64,000 nucleotides of DNA, from positions 124,001 to 188,000 of the forward strand of contig JAQVCT010000002.1 in assembly GCA_028689655.1 (NCBI GenBank), read 5' to 3'. The notes beneath the pieces are model-generated. The model ran no database searches and had not been told where the DNA came from. It saw only the letters and a list, made by a program, of their open reading frames with translations. A program made the position numbers and the translations under genes. This DNA comes from Lachnospiraceae bacterium. Its GTDB lineage: Bacteria; Bacillota; Clostridia; Lachnospirales; Lachnospiraceae. Below, piece by piece: positions 8,401-17,047 of the stretch. Within the stretch, counting starts at the first letter, position 1; each line of letters opens with the position of its first letter.

Positions 8401-11123
8401 TTACCTGTCGTTACCGCCACACCTGCATCTGTGGCATAGGCCAGTCCCTCTGGCAAAGTATCTGTCACCACCGCATTGGTCATAGGTATCAGATTGGTGT
8501 TCACCGTAACCGTCCAGGGAATGATGTGGGTCTTGGGAACATAATCACCTACGGACTTTGCGATTACTGATGTGGTGATATTCGTAGCAGCTTTATCCAC
8601 CGTCGGTCCCTTACCTGTAAAGTTTCCTGGTCCGTCTCCTTTGGGAAATTCAAAGGTGATATATGCTGAATTCTTTGGCATATTATGATTTCCTTTTTGG
8701 AAAGTGGAAAAGTTATTTATCACCGTTGTATAAATGATGGTCTTAGTCTCGTTATCTGACATGTCTCCAATGGTATATTCCCATTTATAGACCCCGTTCT
8801 CCTGAGTAAGTGTCGGCGAAGGCGCTCCGCTTGGACTTGTGATCTCTCCAAATATCATAGTGTCAGAGAAGCTGTCATGTATCACCACATTCTCTAATGC
8901 ATATCCATTATTTTTTACATTGATGGTCCAGGTGAAGGTGGCTTTGTCCTTCGCTGTATCTATGACGGCTGCTCCACCACTCTTGGTGGTCCAGGAAAAG
9001 GTCTTCGTCTCATTGTGTTCGGCTTTCACATCGGTTCCAATCTTCGTTTGATTGGTGTTATTCTCCATGGAAACCTTATTCTCAAATTTGGCGGTCACCG
9101 AATCCTTCAGATCAGGGGTCACAAAGGCGGTATCCTTTGCCTTGGTTTTATAGCGAAATGTCCCCGTTCCCGCTGAAACTGCCGCCTGATCCTTTGTATA
9201 CAGAATCTTTATGGTATTATTCTCAAATGTAAGGCTTGAATCAGACACTGGACTAGCAGAAGTGTCGGTGCCTGCCTTATATGTCATACTACCCGCTACA
9301 TATGCATGGTTGTCCCCTATGGTGTCTATGATGGTTATTCCATCTGCATAGACCATGGGATTTCTGGCATTTGTTACCTTGATCTCCCATTCCATGCTTC
9401 CATCAGCAGTGTCAGTCTTCACAAAACTTTTCTCCACTTTAGGAGGTTCTTTCTGATTATCCTCCACATTGATCGTATAGTCCACAGAAGGCTTGCCCAG
9501 TGAAAACGTGATCTTTTCTGCCGTTCCCACCTCAGTCTGGTTCAGCTGTATCTCCATTCCCACTGTCACACCGGTAATCAAATCCGCATCATTAGGCCCT
9601 AGTCCTTCATTCTGCAGATTTTGTTCCAACTCTGTTTTTGTCAATGTATGAAGCTTTATCTTTCCTGTACTTACCGTGGCAACCACTTCAGCAAACTGAA
9701 TTAATTTTCCATTTGGTGCTGCTACAGACACGGGCCACACTATCTCTCCACCTGTCTGTGTTCCCTGTAATGCCAATATGGTAGGAATGTCCGGCAGATC
9801 ATAGTCTGTATCATACTGCAGTAAGTAATAATCTAATGTTAACCCCTCAAGTTCCTTTGCATCCAGAAAACTCAACGTGTCTCTAAAGGTGTATGTTATC
9901 TTGTAGGAATCATTAAAAGACATGGAATCATTGGTCTTGATCTCTGTCCATTTATTGTCCTGATTCTTTTTTTCCAGCTTCACCGAGCTTAGCAAATCTT
10001 TGGAATTGATCTCATTTGCTCCTGCGGGTTCCGTAGTCACCACCGTATAGATGGAGAAGTGCTCCGCCTCGAAGCTTACTTCCTTGTCCTCCACCGTGGC
10101 TGCAACTGCGTCTGCACTGCTCAGGTCGTCCTCCACATGAAATACCTGGATTTCTTTCTTGGCATTTGTCCTGAGTTCTTTGGTATTTATGTTTTTGAAG
10201 GATACCTTTACGTCACCTTTCTCTGTGTCAGGCTGCAGCGTATTACCATCCTCATCCAGTACGGTAATATCGAATGCTGCTATGGTGGTGGCTTTCTTTA
10301 CCTCCGACACATTTTCTTCGATGGCACTGGCGATCTCTTCGTCCTTATCCTCAATCTTCACCACATGGAGCACTGCGCCTTCCGGGAACACTCCCCCTTC
10401 TGCCTCCAGGAGAATCTCGATTCCGTCTATGACCTTACTTTCCCTGAAAGGTTTTTCCACAGCATTCTCTGATACCGTGTTCTCTGACACTGTGTTTCCA
10501 GATAGCGTATCCTCCGGTTTCTGCAATAGCTCTGCCATGAGGGCAAGCATATCGTCTGCCTGTGGTTCCTGAATCGGTTCTTCTATCTGATCTACTATCT
10601 CGTCGTTTCCTGCTCCTGGGACAGGCTCTTCTATCTCGTCGTTTCCTACTCCCGGGGCGGGCTCTCCTATCCCATCGTTTCCTGCTCCCGGGGCAGGCTC
10701 TTCTATCTTGTCGCTTCCTGTTTCTGGGGCGGGCTCTTCTATTCCGTCATTTCCTACTCCTGGGGCGGGCTCTCCTATCCCGCCATTTCCTGCTCCCGAG
10801 GCGGGCTCTTCTATCCCGTCATTTGCCGTTTCCTCGGCGGGTTTTTCTATCTGGTCACTTCCTGTTTCCGGAACGGGTTCTTCCACCTTATCACTTCCTG
10901 TTTCCGAAGTGAGTTCTTCTATCTTACTGAATATCTCTTCTCCTTCCAGTATCTGTCCCGCTTCATCTGCATTTACCTGTAGTGCACCACTGATATTCGG
11001 TATGATCATAGCACCACAGATCGCTATGATAAATGCAGTCTTAGCAACAGGATACAGATGCTTCTTCCAAAAGCTACCCCATTTCTTTTTCAATTCCCTT
11101 TTTCTCAATTCCCTTTTCCTCAT
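5478..11123 (-). CDS. Giant LPXTG cell-wall-anchored adhesin with SpaA/Cna-B domains
   Basis: An 1881-residue surface protein. Order: basic N-terminus with a hydrophobic signal segment (about 27-47); eight tandem 12-residue repeats of GNDGIEEPAPGA type (about 74-170); a region of multiple Ig-like/DUF11-like modules of roughly 170 residues (about 370-1280), each with a WT(I/V)xVN...DxxP-type strand pattern; four SpaA/Cna-B domains (about 1290-1680) with GAVFxL, GxVxF and KExxAPxGY signatures; a Pro/Asp-rich wall-spanning linker; then LPKTGG (from 1838), a transmembrane helix and a basic tail. It is the likely substrate of the sortase downstream. The SpaA lysines and glutamates suggest isopeptide-stabilised domains. 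The start at 11123 has only a weak ribosome binding site; an in-frame TTG follows shortly after AGGAAAAGGG. Confidence 0.9.
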   Translation of the reverse strand: MRKRELRKRELKKKWGSFWKKHLYPVAKTAFIIAICGAMIIPNISGALQVNADEAGQILEGEEIFSKIEELTSETGSDKVEEPVPETGSDQIEKPAEETANDGIEEPASGAGNGGIGEPAPGVGNDGIEEPAPETGSDKIEEPAPGAGNDGIGEPAPGVGNDEIEEPVPGAGNDEIVDQIEEPIQEPQADDMLALMAELLQKPEDTLSGNTVSENTVSENAVEKPFRESKVIDGIEILLEAEGGVFPEGAVLHVVKIEDKDEEIASAIEENVSEVKKATTIAAFDITVLDEDGNTLQPDTEKGDVKVSFKNINTKELRTNAKKEIQVFHVEDDLSSADAVAATVEDKEVSFEAEHFSIYTVVTTEPAGANEINSKDLLSSVKLEKKNQDNKWTEIKTNDSMSFNDSYKITYTFRDTLSFLDAKELEGLTLDYYLLQYDTDYDLPDIPTILALQGTQTGGEIVWPVSVAAPNGKLIQFAEVVATVSTGKIKLHTLTKTELEQNLQNEGLGPNDADLITGVTVGMEIQLNQTEVGTAEKITFSLGKPSVDYTINVEDNQKEPPKVEKSFVKTDTADGSMEWEIKVTNARNPMVYADGITIIDTIGDNHAYVAGSMTYKAGTDTSASPVSDSSLTFENNTIKILYTKDQAAVSAGTGTFRYKTKAKDTAFVTPDLKDSVTAKFENKVSMENNTNQTKIGTDVKAEHNETKTFSWTTKSGGAAVIDTAKDKATFTWTINVKNNGYALENVVIHDSFSDTMIFGEITSPSGAPSPTLTQENGVYKWEYTIGDMSDNETKTIIYTTVINNFSTFQKGNHNMPKNSAYITFEFPKGDGPGNFTGKGPTVDKAATNITTSVIAKSVGDYVPKTHIIPWTVTVNTNLIPMTNAVVTDTLPEGLAYATDAGVAVTTGNLPVKVKLYNSTGTSAGEYNLDGAIAGNKMTLTFNDSTASISEKKAVFTFNTVVTDPSVYANNKDNQTYTNRVGLKADGITDVTAEATATVSSKVIAKGIESRYDYDTHEIQWKLTVNQNKMNMTNPVITDDFTGRYLELLTDKGLTVNGTAIGTDSSHTPYYTYENRKLTIHLGDISKDDTNPEKTILYTTRVTDDFPGYGKNLGSGNNTIENEASLTTGEYSTAVTVTAEETFGNNMLTKSADTSRNPITYTIIVNQGQQELPGNLIIQDSMPSSLQLDLSSVKLYRGTINSSTGAVTKGALEPVYTVSSEDTASGTVMKVQLPEGNKNKNAYVLEYQALLLDNKGSISNRVELLGYSMEDHFETVNTVDATRFSSGAINSLRRAIVTKESPTGEKLAGAVFELKCDGVTLCKKITDDKGEAVFVGLTKGKKYEIVEVTPPNGYVASGDSWIFTGPSEGGTANAEKHIFTNKKAKDQITFTKTDTDNKPLAGAVFQLYKVDTTTTPVTETKVSKEDGGVAVSGTDGRVVFDRLEWENTYRVKEEKAPEGYYRSDVVLECVVELTSAGTSVTGPYVLTDTSDTTKVARYENEAIYTSISFTKQNAEGKALSGAEFQLYKVDQVTGAETKVEGAVAVSDANGKVLFENLRDSVYHIKEVKAPKGYEPSTQVLEFTADKLGQITEKLHDAADTARAEVTVFTNIPSVSAVAFTKRGSDGVNLAGAVFQLYQVSGSPETETAVGSPVTSDVNGLVVFTDLRDAVYRIKEVTAPTGYQLSARVLECTVDQHGVLVTALHDVADAAKTATEVYVNERISEDNNTSGGGGNTPDTPAIPVIPVKPQKPADPKPDVPEHIVVVPGEETPVTDGDVVTEIITIVGLPDGPEKSEQEEKLKERIRTIVEIDPHFFDHAPEPVKQYVLGAIRSRPTGATLPKTGGFWGSGIIYILGGLLVAAGAGMFILDSRKKKEQGESKEK
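10593..10904 (-). repeat. 36-bp coding minisatellite (12-residue repeats) in adhesin stalk
   Basis: Eight to nine tandem 36-bp units encode variants of G-N-D-G-I-E-E-P-A-P-G-A in the adhesin. Units differ by point changes (ETGSDK, GVGNDG, GAGNDE), so the array is old enough to have diverged, but its length could vary between strains. Confidence 0.85.
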
Positions 11124-11251
11124 CTTTCGTTCTTTTTATCCCATTGGATATTCCCTTTTCTATGCCTTATTATTTTATGCTATTAATTCGTTCTATTCTA
11201 CTACATATTCGCTATCAATCATACCCCAATTTACACAAATTGGTACCTTTT

Positions 11252-12067
11252 TCACCTCTGCAAGTGCGATTCTGCGTCCATTTCCCCCGATATATCCGTG
11301 AGTATACAGCCACAGTAACCATAATATGGCTGAAAGCACTGTACCCTCAGCATCTTCTCTATCCCTCTGCTGTATATGATCTTTTCTTTATAACCACCAT
11401 GAAATGCAATATCCTCATAGAATTCCAGCCTTTCCGAATCTGCCTGGGTAGAGAATTCCTTATAGAAAGAATGATCCAGAATCTCCTCCAATGTGACATT
11501 TTCCAATACAGATAATGCCTTGTTGGCATATCGGAAAATAAAATCCGTGGACTGGTGATCTGCATTCACCACCAGTTCAATAATGGCAAAGGGAACCGGC
11601 ATGGTATCAAAACATTTGTAATCTTTCTTGAATCTGTTGGTCTCTATCTCCTCATATTCATCCACTTTTCCAGCTAACAATACCCGCTCTATATATGATC
11701 GATAGCCTTTCAGCAAATCCGTTTTTCTCCGCACACTATAGTTCAGTTCCTCATGGTTGAACAGCTGAATGGTATCCCGTATGGATTGAATGGCAGCGTA
11801 TGCCACGATGAGATTACGACTGACTCTGACGAATTCTTCCGGGGGCAGTTTGCGCTCCACCTCCGTTATAGATATAAAAATCTGAATAGGCGGTTCATTC
11901 TTCAGATAAAAGTTACAGAGTTTATCATCGATCCGTATATAACGAATCCTGTCTACCGGAATATATCTTTTCTGTCTGTCCACCGTTAATTCTATGGCAT
12001 CCATCCTTGTCACCCCCTGTTCTTTACGATCCTCATCATTACCCCAGATCGCTATTGTGAATTTCAT
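11252..12067 (-). CDS. LytTR DNA-binding domain protein with C-terminal PAS-like domain
   Basis: A 271-residue regulator. Residues about 25-130 look like a LytTR DNA-binding domain (IPVDRIRYIRIDD, EEFVRVSRNLIVAYAAI, VRRKTDLLKGYRSYIE). Residues about 155-260 resemble a PAS fold (PVPFAIIELVVNAD, FIFRYANKALSVLENVTLEEIL). There is no phosphoacceptor receiver domain, so the PAS part probably senses the signal directly. It lies between mfd and the adhesin on the same strand, and may control the adhesin-sortase genes; that is inference from position. The ATG at 12067 has AAGGA at 6 bp; an alternative ATG at 12004, preceded by AGGGGGTG, would begin right at the LytTR domain and is almost as likely. 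Confidence 0.7.
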   Translation of the reverse strand: MKFTIAIWGNDEDRKEQGVTRMDAIELTVDRQKRYIPVDRIRYIRIDDKLCNFYLKNEPPIQIFISITEVERKLPPEEFVRVSRNLIVAYAAIQSIRDTIQLFNHEELNYSVRRKTDLLKGYRSYIERVLLAGKVDEYEEIETNRFKKDYKCFDTMPVPFAIIELVVNADHQSTDFIFRYANKALSVLENVTLEEILDHSFYKEFSTQADSERLEFYEDIAFHGGYKEKIIYSRGIEKMLRVQCFQPYYGYCGCILTDISGEMDAESHLQR

Positions 12068-12086
12068 ACTGCTTCCTTATGGTACC

Positions 12087-15000
12087 TTATTTTCCGGGCA
12101 GATTGTCTTCCTTATCTTCCTGTTCTTCCGAAATGGACAGCATCCCCATGGATGCGATTATCTCTTCCGTAAGTTTTAATAAGCTCTCCGCATCCTTCTC
12201 CACCACACCGCATTTTTTATAGCGGTATAGGAAAAATGGGACATTTTTCGCATTAAACTGGAGTTTTCCCTTGTGATACTGGATCAGTTCCGGAATCCTT
12301 GCGGGCTCTATTCTGGCATCCGGTTTCAAGGTGATCTTCAAGATCTCATTTTTACCCTGTACCTCCGTCACGTACAATTTGTGTGCCTGCACACGAATGA
12401 GTGAAATCCGCAGCAGATTGTATACGGAAGTGGGAATATTGCCAAATCGATCCAGCAGTTCCTCCACGATATCATTGCACTCTGTCTGGTTCTCGATACC
12501 GGCGATGCGTTTGTAGATATCCAGCTTCTGTATCTCATTTAAGATATATTCCGGCGGGATGTAAGCATCCACATCCAGTTCCACAGAAGTATTAAAGTCC
12601 TCGATGGTCTGGATTCCCTTCTGCTGCTTCACCGCCTCATTGAGCATCTTACAGTACAAGTCATATCCCACGGCTTCCATATGTCCATGCTGTTTGGCAC
12701 CCAGCAGATTGCCGGCACCTCTGATCTCCAGATCCCGCATGGCGATCTTAAAGCCGCTTCCCAGGTCTGTAAATTCACGGATTGCCTGGAGACGCTTCTC
12801 TGCCACTTCCTTTAACATCTTATCCTTCTTGTACATGAGGAAGGCATAGGCGGTTCGGTTAGAGCGGCCCACACGGCCCCGGAGCTGATAGAGCTGGGAC
12901 AGTCCCAGATTGTCAGAATCGTGAATGATCATGGTATTCACGTTGGAGATATCCAGACCTGTCTCTATGATGGTGGTGCTCACCAGCACGTCGATTTCCC
13001 CGTTGATAAAATCATACATGATCCGTTCCAGTTCATGTTCCTTCATCTGTCCATGGGCGAATGCCACATTTGCCTCCGGCACCAGTTTCTGTACCATGGC
13101 AGCGATATCCGCGATGTTATTCACCCGATTGTATACATAGTAGACCTGTCCGTTGCGGGAAAGTTCTCTCACGATGGCTTCCCGAATCATCTCTTCATTG
13201 TATTCCATAACGTAGGTCTGAATAGGCATACGGTCATTTGGGGGTTCTTCCAGGACGCTCATGTCTCTGATTCCCACCAGACTCATATGAAGGGTCCTGG
13301 GAATCGGCGTTGCCGTCAGGGTAAGCACATCCACATTTTCCTTCATCTGTTTCAGTTTTTCCTTATGTTTCACGCCAAATCTCTGTTCCTCATCGATGAT
13401 GAGCAGTCCCAAATCTTTGAATTCCATATCTTTTGACAGGACACGGTGGGTACCGATGACGATATCCACGGCTCCTCTCTTCAAATCCACCAGGGTCTTT
13501 TTCTGCTCTGCCGGCGTGCGGAATCGAGACATCAAGTCGATGCGCACCGGAAAATCCTTCATTCTCTGTATGAAGGTATTGTAATGCTGCTGTGCCAGAA
13601 TGGTAGTAGGTACCAGGAATACCACCTGTTTGCTGTCCTGTACTGCCTTGAATGCCGCACGGATAGCTACCTCCGTCTTGCCGTATCCCACGTCTCCACA
13701 GATCAGGCGATCCATGATCTTACGGCTCTCCATGTCAGACTTGGTGGCTTCAATGGCCATCATCTGATCATCTGTCTCATCATAGGCGAATAATTCCTCG
13801 AACTCGGTCTGCCATACGGTGTCTTTCCCAAACTGATATCCCTGCTGCTGTTGGCGGACAGCGTAGAGCTGCACCAGTTCTTTCGCCACTTCCCCCACTG
13901 CACCCCGCACTTTTGCCTTGGTCTTATTCCAATCCTGAGTACCCAGTTTATTCAATTTCGGCTTTTTGGCGTCCGCGGAGGCATACTTTTGGATCACATC
14001 CAGCCCCGTCGCCAGCACATAGAGGTTTCCCCCATCCCGATAGGAAATCTTCATGTAATCTTTGGTCACATGGTCGATTTCCACCTTTTCGATACCCTGG
14101 TAGATACCCAGTCCGTGGGTCTCATGCACCACATAGTCCCCCACCTTTAACTGGGCAAAATCCTGTATCTTCTGCCCTTCATAGACTTTCTTTTTCTTTT
14201 TTTTCTTCTTTTCACTGCCGAAGATATCACTGTCCGCAATGACCACATATTTCAGTAAAGGATACTCGAATCCCCGCAGGACACGTCCATAGGCTACCAT
14301 CACTTCCCCCGGCATGATGGCGCGATCCAGTGTCTCACTGTAGAAACAGGTGAGTTCCTCCCCGAAGAGATCCTCCGCCAAACGTTTTGCACGGGTTCTG
14401 GAACCGGACAATAGCAACATGCGGTAGCCATTTTTCTTATATCTTTTCAGATCGCTCACCAGATTTTCAAAACTATTATTATAGGAAGGAACCGACTTCG
14501 CTGTGATATCAAATTTCTTATCTGTCTTGATCAGCGTATTCTTCACGTCCAAAGTGGAGATGCTGACATTCCTACATCTTGACAGTCTGGCAACCGCCTC
14601 CTCCGTGCCGTAGAGCAGTTCCATCTGCTTCGGCAGGATATATCCCTTCTCCGCGCGGTGCATCATGCTCTCTCGAAATTCCAGTTCCACTGCATTGGCA
14701 TGCTCCTTGATCTTCGCCGGTTCATCCAGGAAGATACAACTGCTGCATCCCTGGAAAAAGTCCAACAGAGATCCTGTATTTTCAAAGAAATACTTCACAT
14801 AGCTCTCTATATTGGCATAGGATTTGAATTCCAATACCTGTTCCTGTAATTCTTTCCACTGGGTCCTGATGCGATGTGCCTCCTCCGTCTGAAAGGCATC
14901 TCTGAATTTCTTCTCTATTTTTGTGGCATCTTTCTCAATGTTCTTCAGTCCTTGCTGGATCTCCGCTTCCGTGAGGATCAGCTCTGTGGCCGGGAAAATA

Positions 15001-15656
15001 TCTACTCGATTCAGCTTCTCTATGGAACGCTGGCTCAGGATATCAAAACTTCTGATGGATTCCACTTCCTCACCCCACAGCTCGATACGATAAGGATTCT
15101 CCTCCGTGAGATCAAAGATATCTACGATACCGCCACGTACACTGAACTGCCCCGGTGCATCCACCTGATAATTTTTCTCATATCCCATCTCCACCAGCTT
15201 GGCTGCCAGATATGCCTCGTCCACTTCCGTCTCTTTATCCAGGGTGATGATATAATTCTCCATGACAGATAGAGGCACTTGAGGGGTCATAAGACTGTCA
15301 AAGCTAGTGATGATGGTGCAGGGCTTTTTCTCCAGAATCTTACGAAAACATTTCATACGCTGGGTGGTCAATTGATTACCGTGGATGTCCGCCTGATAAA
15401 AGATTAGATCCTTTTCAGGAAATACAATGACATTCGTGTCATAAAATTTGTAATCCTCATAGAGCTCCTTCGCTTTCAGGTCACTATAAGTGGCGATGAT
15501 CTTATAATTAAAACCACCGCTCAGTCCATAGATCATATGCAGTTTTTGTGAATCCACACACCCCGTCAGCGCAATACTGCAGCTTTCCCTGGTGAGCGCC
15601 TCCGCGATCTGCTCAAATTCCCCCATCTCCCACAGGGGCGCACGTAGTGCTTTCAT
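12087..15656 (-). CDS. mfd: Transcription-repair coupling factor Mfd
   Basis: An 1189-residue ATP-dependent DNA translocase that removes stalled RNA polymerase and recruits UvrA. Visible parts: N-terminal UvrB-homology region, the RNA polymerase interaction domain (KVGDYVVHETHGLGIYQG, about 490-510), the helicase domains with Walker A GDVGYGKT (about 650) and motif II DEEQ (about 753), and the TRG-type C-terminal helicase half ending with the UvrA-binding D7 domain. Just before the interaction domain there is a run of eight lysines (SEKKKKKKKK). The frame opens at 15668, but the ATG at 15656 is better placed after GGGAGAG. It follows pth on the same strand, the usual Firmicutes order. Confidence 0.97.
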   Translation of the reverse strand: MKALRAPLWEMGEFEQIAEALTRESCSIALTGCVDSQKLHMIYGLSGGFNYKIIATYSDLKAKELYEDYKFYDTNVIVFPEKDLIFYQADIHGNQLTTQRMKCFRKILEKKPCTIITSFDSLMTPQVPLSVMENYIITLDKETEVDEAYLAAKLVEMGYEKNYQVDAPGQFSVRGGIVDIFDLTEENPYRIELWGEEVESIRSFDILSQRSIEKLNRVDIFPATELILTEAEIQQGLKNIEKDATKIEKKFRDAFQTEEAHRIRTQWKELQEQVLEFKSYANIESYVKYFFENTGSLLDFFQGCSSCIFLDEPAKIKEHANAVELEFRESMMHRAEKGYILPKQMELLYGTEEAVARLSRCRNVSISTLDVKNTLIKTDKKFDITAKSVPSYNNSFENLVSDLKRYKKNGYRMLLLSGSRTRAKRLAEDLFGEELTCFYSETLDRAIMPGEVMVAYGRVLRGFEYPLLKYVVIADSDIFGSEKKKKKKKKVYEGQKIQDFAQLKVGDYVVHETHGLGIYQGIEKVEIDHVTKDYMKISYRDGGNLYVLATGLDVIQKYASADAKKPKLNKLGTQDWNKTKAKVRGAVGEVAKELVQLYAVRQQQQGYQFGKDTVWQTEFEELFAYDETDDQMMAIEATKSDMESRKIMDRLICGDVGYGKTEVAIRAAFKAVQDSKQVVFLVPTTILAQQHYNTFIQRMKDFPVRIDLMSRFRTPAEQKKTLVDLKRGAVDIVIGTHRVLSKDMEFKDLGLLIIDEEQRFGVKHKEKLKQMKENVDVLTLTATPIPRTLHMSLVGIRDMSVLEEPPNDRMPIQTYVMEYNEEMIREAIVRELSRNGQVYYVYNRVNNIADIAAMVQKLVPEANVAFAHGQMKEHELERIMYDFINGEIDVLVSTTIIETGLDISNVNTMIIHDSDNLGLSQLYQLRGRVGRSNRTAYAFLMYKKDKMLKEVAEKRLQAIREFTDLGSGFKIAMRDLEIRGAGNLLGAKQHGHMEAVGYDLYCKMLNEAVKQQKGIQTIEDFNTSVELDVDAYIPPEYILNEIQKLDIYKRIAGIENQTECNDIVEELLDRFGNIPTSVYNLLRISLIRVQAHKLYVTEVQGKNEILKITLKPDARIEPARIPELIQYHKGKLQFNAKNVPFFLYRYKKCGVVEKDAESLLKLTEEIIASMGMLSISEEQEDKEDNLPGK

Positions 15657-15767
15657 ACTCTCTCCCATTCTTTCTTATATCCGATCTTATATATCCTATG
15701 TTATTTCTCAAATATATGATTTTCCCGCATGGTCTGTCCATGGTGCTATTTCATTGCCATGTATACC

Positions 15768-16337
15768 TTATTTACGCACATTGGTCCTATTCATGGCCTC
15801 GTCCACTTTTCCTTCCATCATGAGGACGATAGCCTCCGCCGCCTTCTCGCCACACTCCGTCATGATCTCCCGTTCCTCTTTGGTAAAATGTCCCAACACA
15901 TAATCCGCAAGATCATATCCCTTGGGCTTCTCTCCCACGCCCACCTTGATACGCAGGAATACATCATGTCCCAGATGGGCAATGATATTTTTGATACCGT
16001 TATGTCCACCGGCACTTCCTTTTTTGCGGATACGCATCTGACCCACATCCATGCTCACATCATCATAGATAACGATCAATTCCTGTGTCTCATCCACTTT
16101 ATAATAATCTATGACCGCCCTGACGCTTTCACCACTGAGATTCATATAAGTCTGTGGCTTTACCAGCACTGCCTTATGCCCGTCTATATATCCTTTTCCG
16201 ATCAAAGCTTTCTGTTTTTTCTCTGAAATATCTATTTGATATTGATCTGCAATCATGTCCAGGGTATGAAAACCCACATTATGTCTTGTCCCCTCATACT
16301 CTTTTCCAGGGTTGCCCAAACCTACTATTATATACAT
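15768..16337 (-). CDS. pth: Peptidyl-tRNA hydrolase
   Basis: A 189-residue cytoplasmic enzyme that cleaves peptidyl-tRNA to recycle tRNA. Signature elements are present: IVGLGNPGKEYEGTRHNVGF with the catalytic His, KPQTYMNLSGES, and the GSAGGHNGIKNI segment. A GTG seven codons upstream (16358) lacks a ribosome binding site, whereas the ATG at 16337 lies 11-12 bp after AGGAAGG and begins the conserved MYIIVGLGN. It is upstream of mfd with a 110-bp gap, and downstream of spoVG separated by two-hairpin repeats. Confidence 0.96.
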   Translation of the reverse strand: MYIIVGLGNPGKEYEGTRHNVGFHTLDMIADQYQIDISEKKQKALIGKGYIDGHKAVLVKPQTYMNLSGESVRAVIDYYKVDETQELIVIYDDVSMDVGQMRIRKKGSAGGHNGIKNIIAHLGHDVFLRIKVGVGEKPKGYDLADYVLGHFTKEEREIMTECGEKAAEAIVLMMEGKVDEAMNRTNVRK

Positions 16338-16365
16338 TTTTAAATTAACCTTCCTCACTTATATC

Positions 16366-16491
16366 TGGTCATATTTTACCTTGTGCTCTATGAGCACTGC
16401 GTGACACAGATTACTTCGTAATCTGGTCATATTTTACCTTGTGCTCTATGAGCACTGCGTGACGCAGATTACTTCGTAATCTGGTCATATT
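16366..16491. repeat. Two-hairpin intergenic repeats, copies b and c
   Basis: Two tandem units of about 58 bp plus a leading partial unit, in the spoVG-pth gap. Each has hairpin A GTGCTC/GAGCAC and hairpin B AGATTAC/GTAATCT flanked by TGAC and GTCATATT. The two copies differ at single positions. Confidence 0.8.
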
Positions 16492-16540
16492 ATATCTACT
16501 GGAAAAGAAAAAGTCCATGCTGTATTGCATAACATTGCAA

Positions 16541-16576
16541 AATAGAAGCTGACCGCTATATTGGTCAGCTTCTATT
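16541..16576 (-). terminator. Terminator of spoVG
   Basis: AATAGAAGCTGACC (16541-16554) and GGTCAGCTTCTATT (16563-16576) form a perfect 14-bp stem; on the minus strand TTTTGC follows, a short T run. Confidence 0.75.
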
Positions 16577-16592
16577 TTATGTTTCACGTTTG

Positions 16593-16871
16593 TTATGCCT
16601 CTGTTGTTTCTGGTTCTATCAAAGCTTTTTCGTAGCTCTGTAGAATGATATTCTGTATTCTCTCCCTTGTTCCGGAATTGATTGGATGGGCAATATCTCT
16701 ATATTCGCCATCCGTTGCTTTCTTGCTGGGCATTGCGATGAATAACCCCTTTTCACCTTCGATAACCTTGATATCATGAACTACGAATTCATCATCAATT
16801 GTAATCGACACAATTGCCTTCATTTTCCCCTCTTTTGTGATCTTTCGAACACGTACATCTGTAATGGTCAT
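16593..16871 (-). CDS. spoVG: SpoVG-family regulator
   Basis: A 92-residue protein, essentially the full family length. It starts [11 protein letters not shown] and contains [26 protein letters not shown] and the [15 protein letters not shown] motif typical of SpoVG. The family binds RNA and DNA and affects sporulation septation and cell-envelope genes. It is flanked on both sides by two-hairpin repeats, downstream of glgD and upstream of pth, and closes with a hairpin terminator. The ATG at 16871 begins the conserved N-terminus; GGGGGTAA precedes it. Confidence 0.97.
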   Translation of the reverse strand: MTITDVRVRKITKEGKMKAIVSITIDDEFVVHDIKVIEGEKGLFIAMPSKKATDGEYRDIAHPINSGTRERIQNIILQSYEKALIEPETTEA

Positions 16872-16931
16872 TTGCCGTTACCCCCTTAATTGTCATTTGT
16901 AACCTGTTGCATGGAACAGACCCATATTATA

Positions 16932-17047
16932 GATTGACCTACGTCGTTTACACGACTCCGTGACCGCAATTGATTTGCAATTGGGTCATATTGACCTACG
17001 TCGTGTGCACGACTCCGTGACCACAATTGCTTTGCAATTGGGTCAAA
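16932..17047. repeat. Two-hairpin intergenic repeats, copies d and e
   Basis: Two tandem 57-bp units in the glgD-spoVG gap. Hairpin A is GTCGT/ACGAC; hairpin B is CAATTG/CAATTG enclosed by TGACC and GGTCA. The framework (GACC-A-TCCGTGACC-B-GGTCATATT) is shared with the other copies while the stem sequences differ. The last bases overlap the glgD stop codon. Confidence 0.8.

Noticed and set aside
10593-10904. Non-coding minisatellite
   Set aside because: The 36-bp units are in frame within the adhesin and encode 12-residue repeats.
16366-17047. CRISPR-like regular repeats
   Set aside because: Units repeat as a whole, contain two hairpins each and have no spacers or cas genes.
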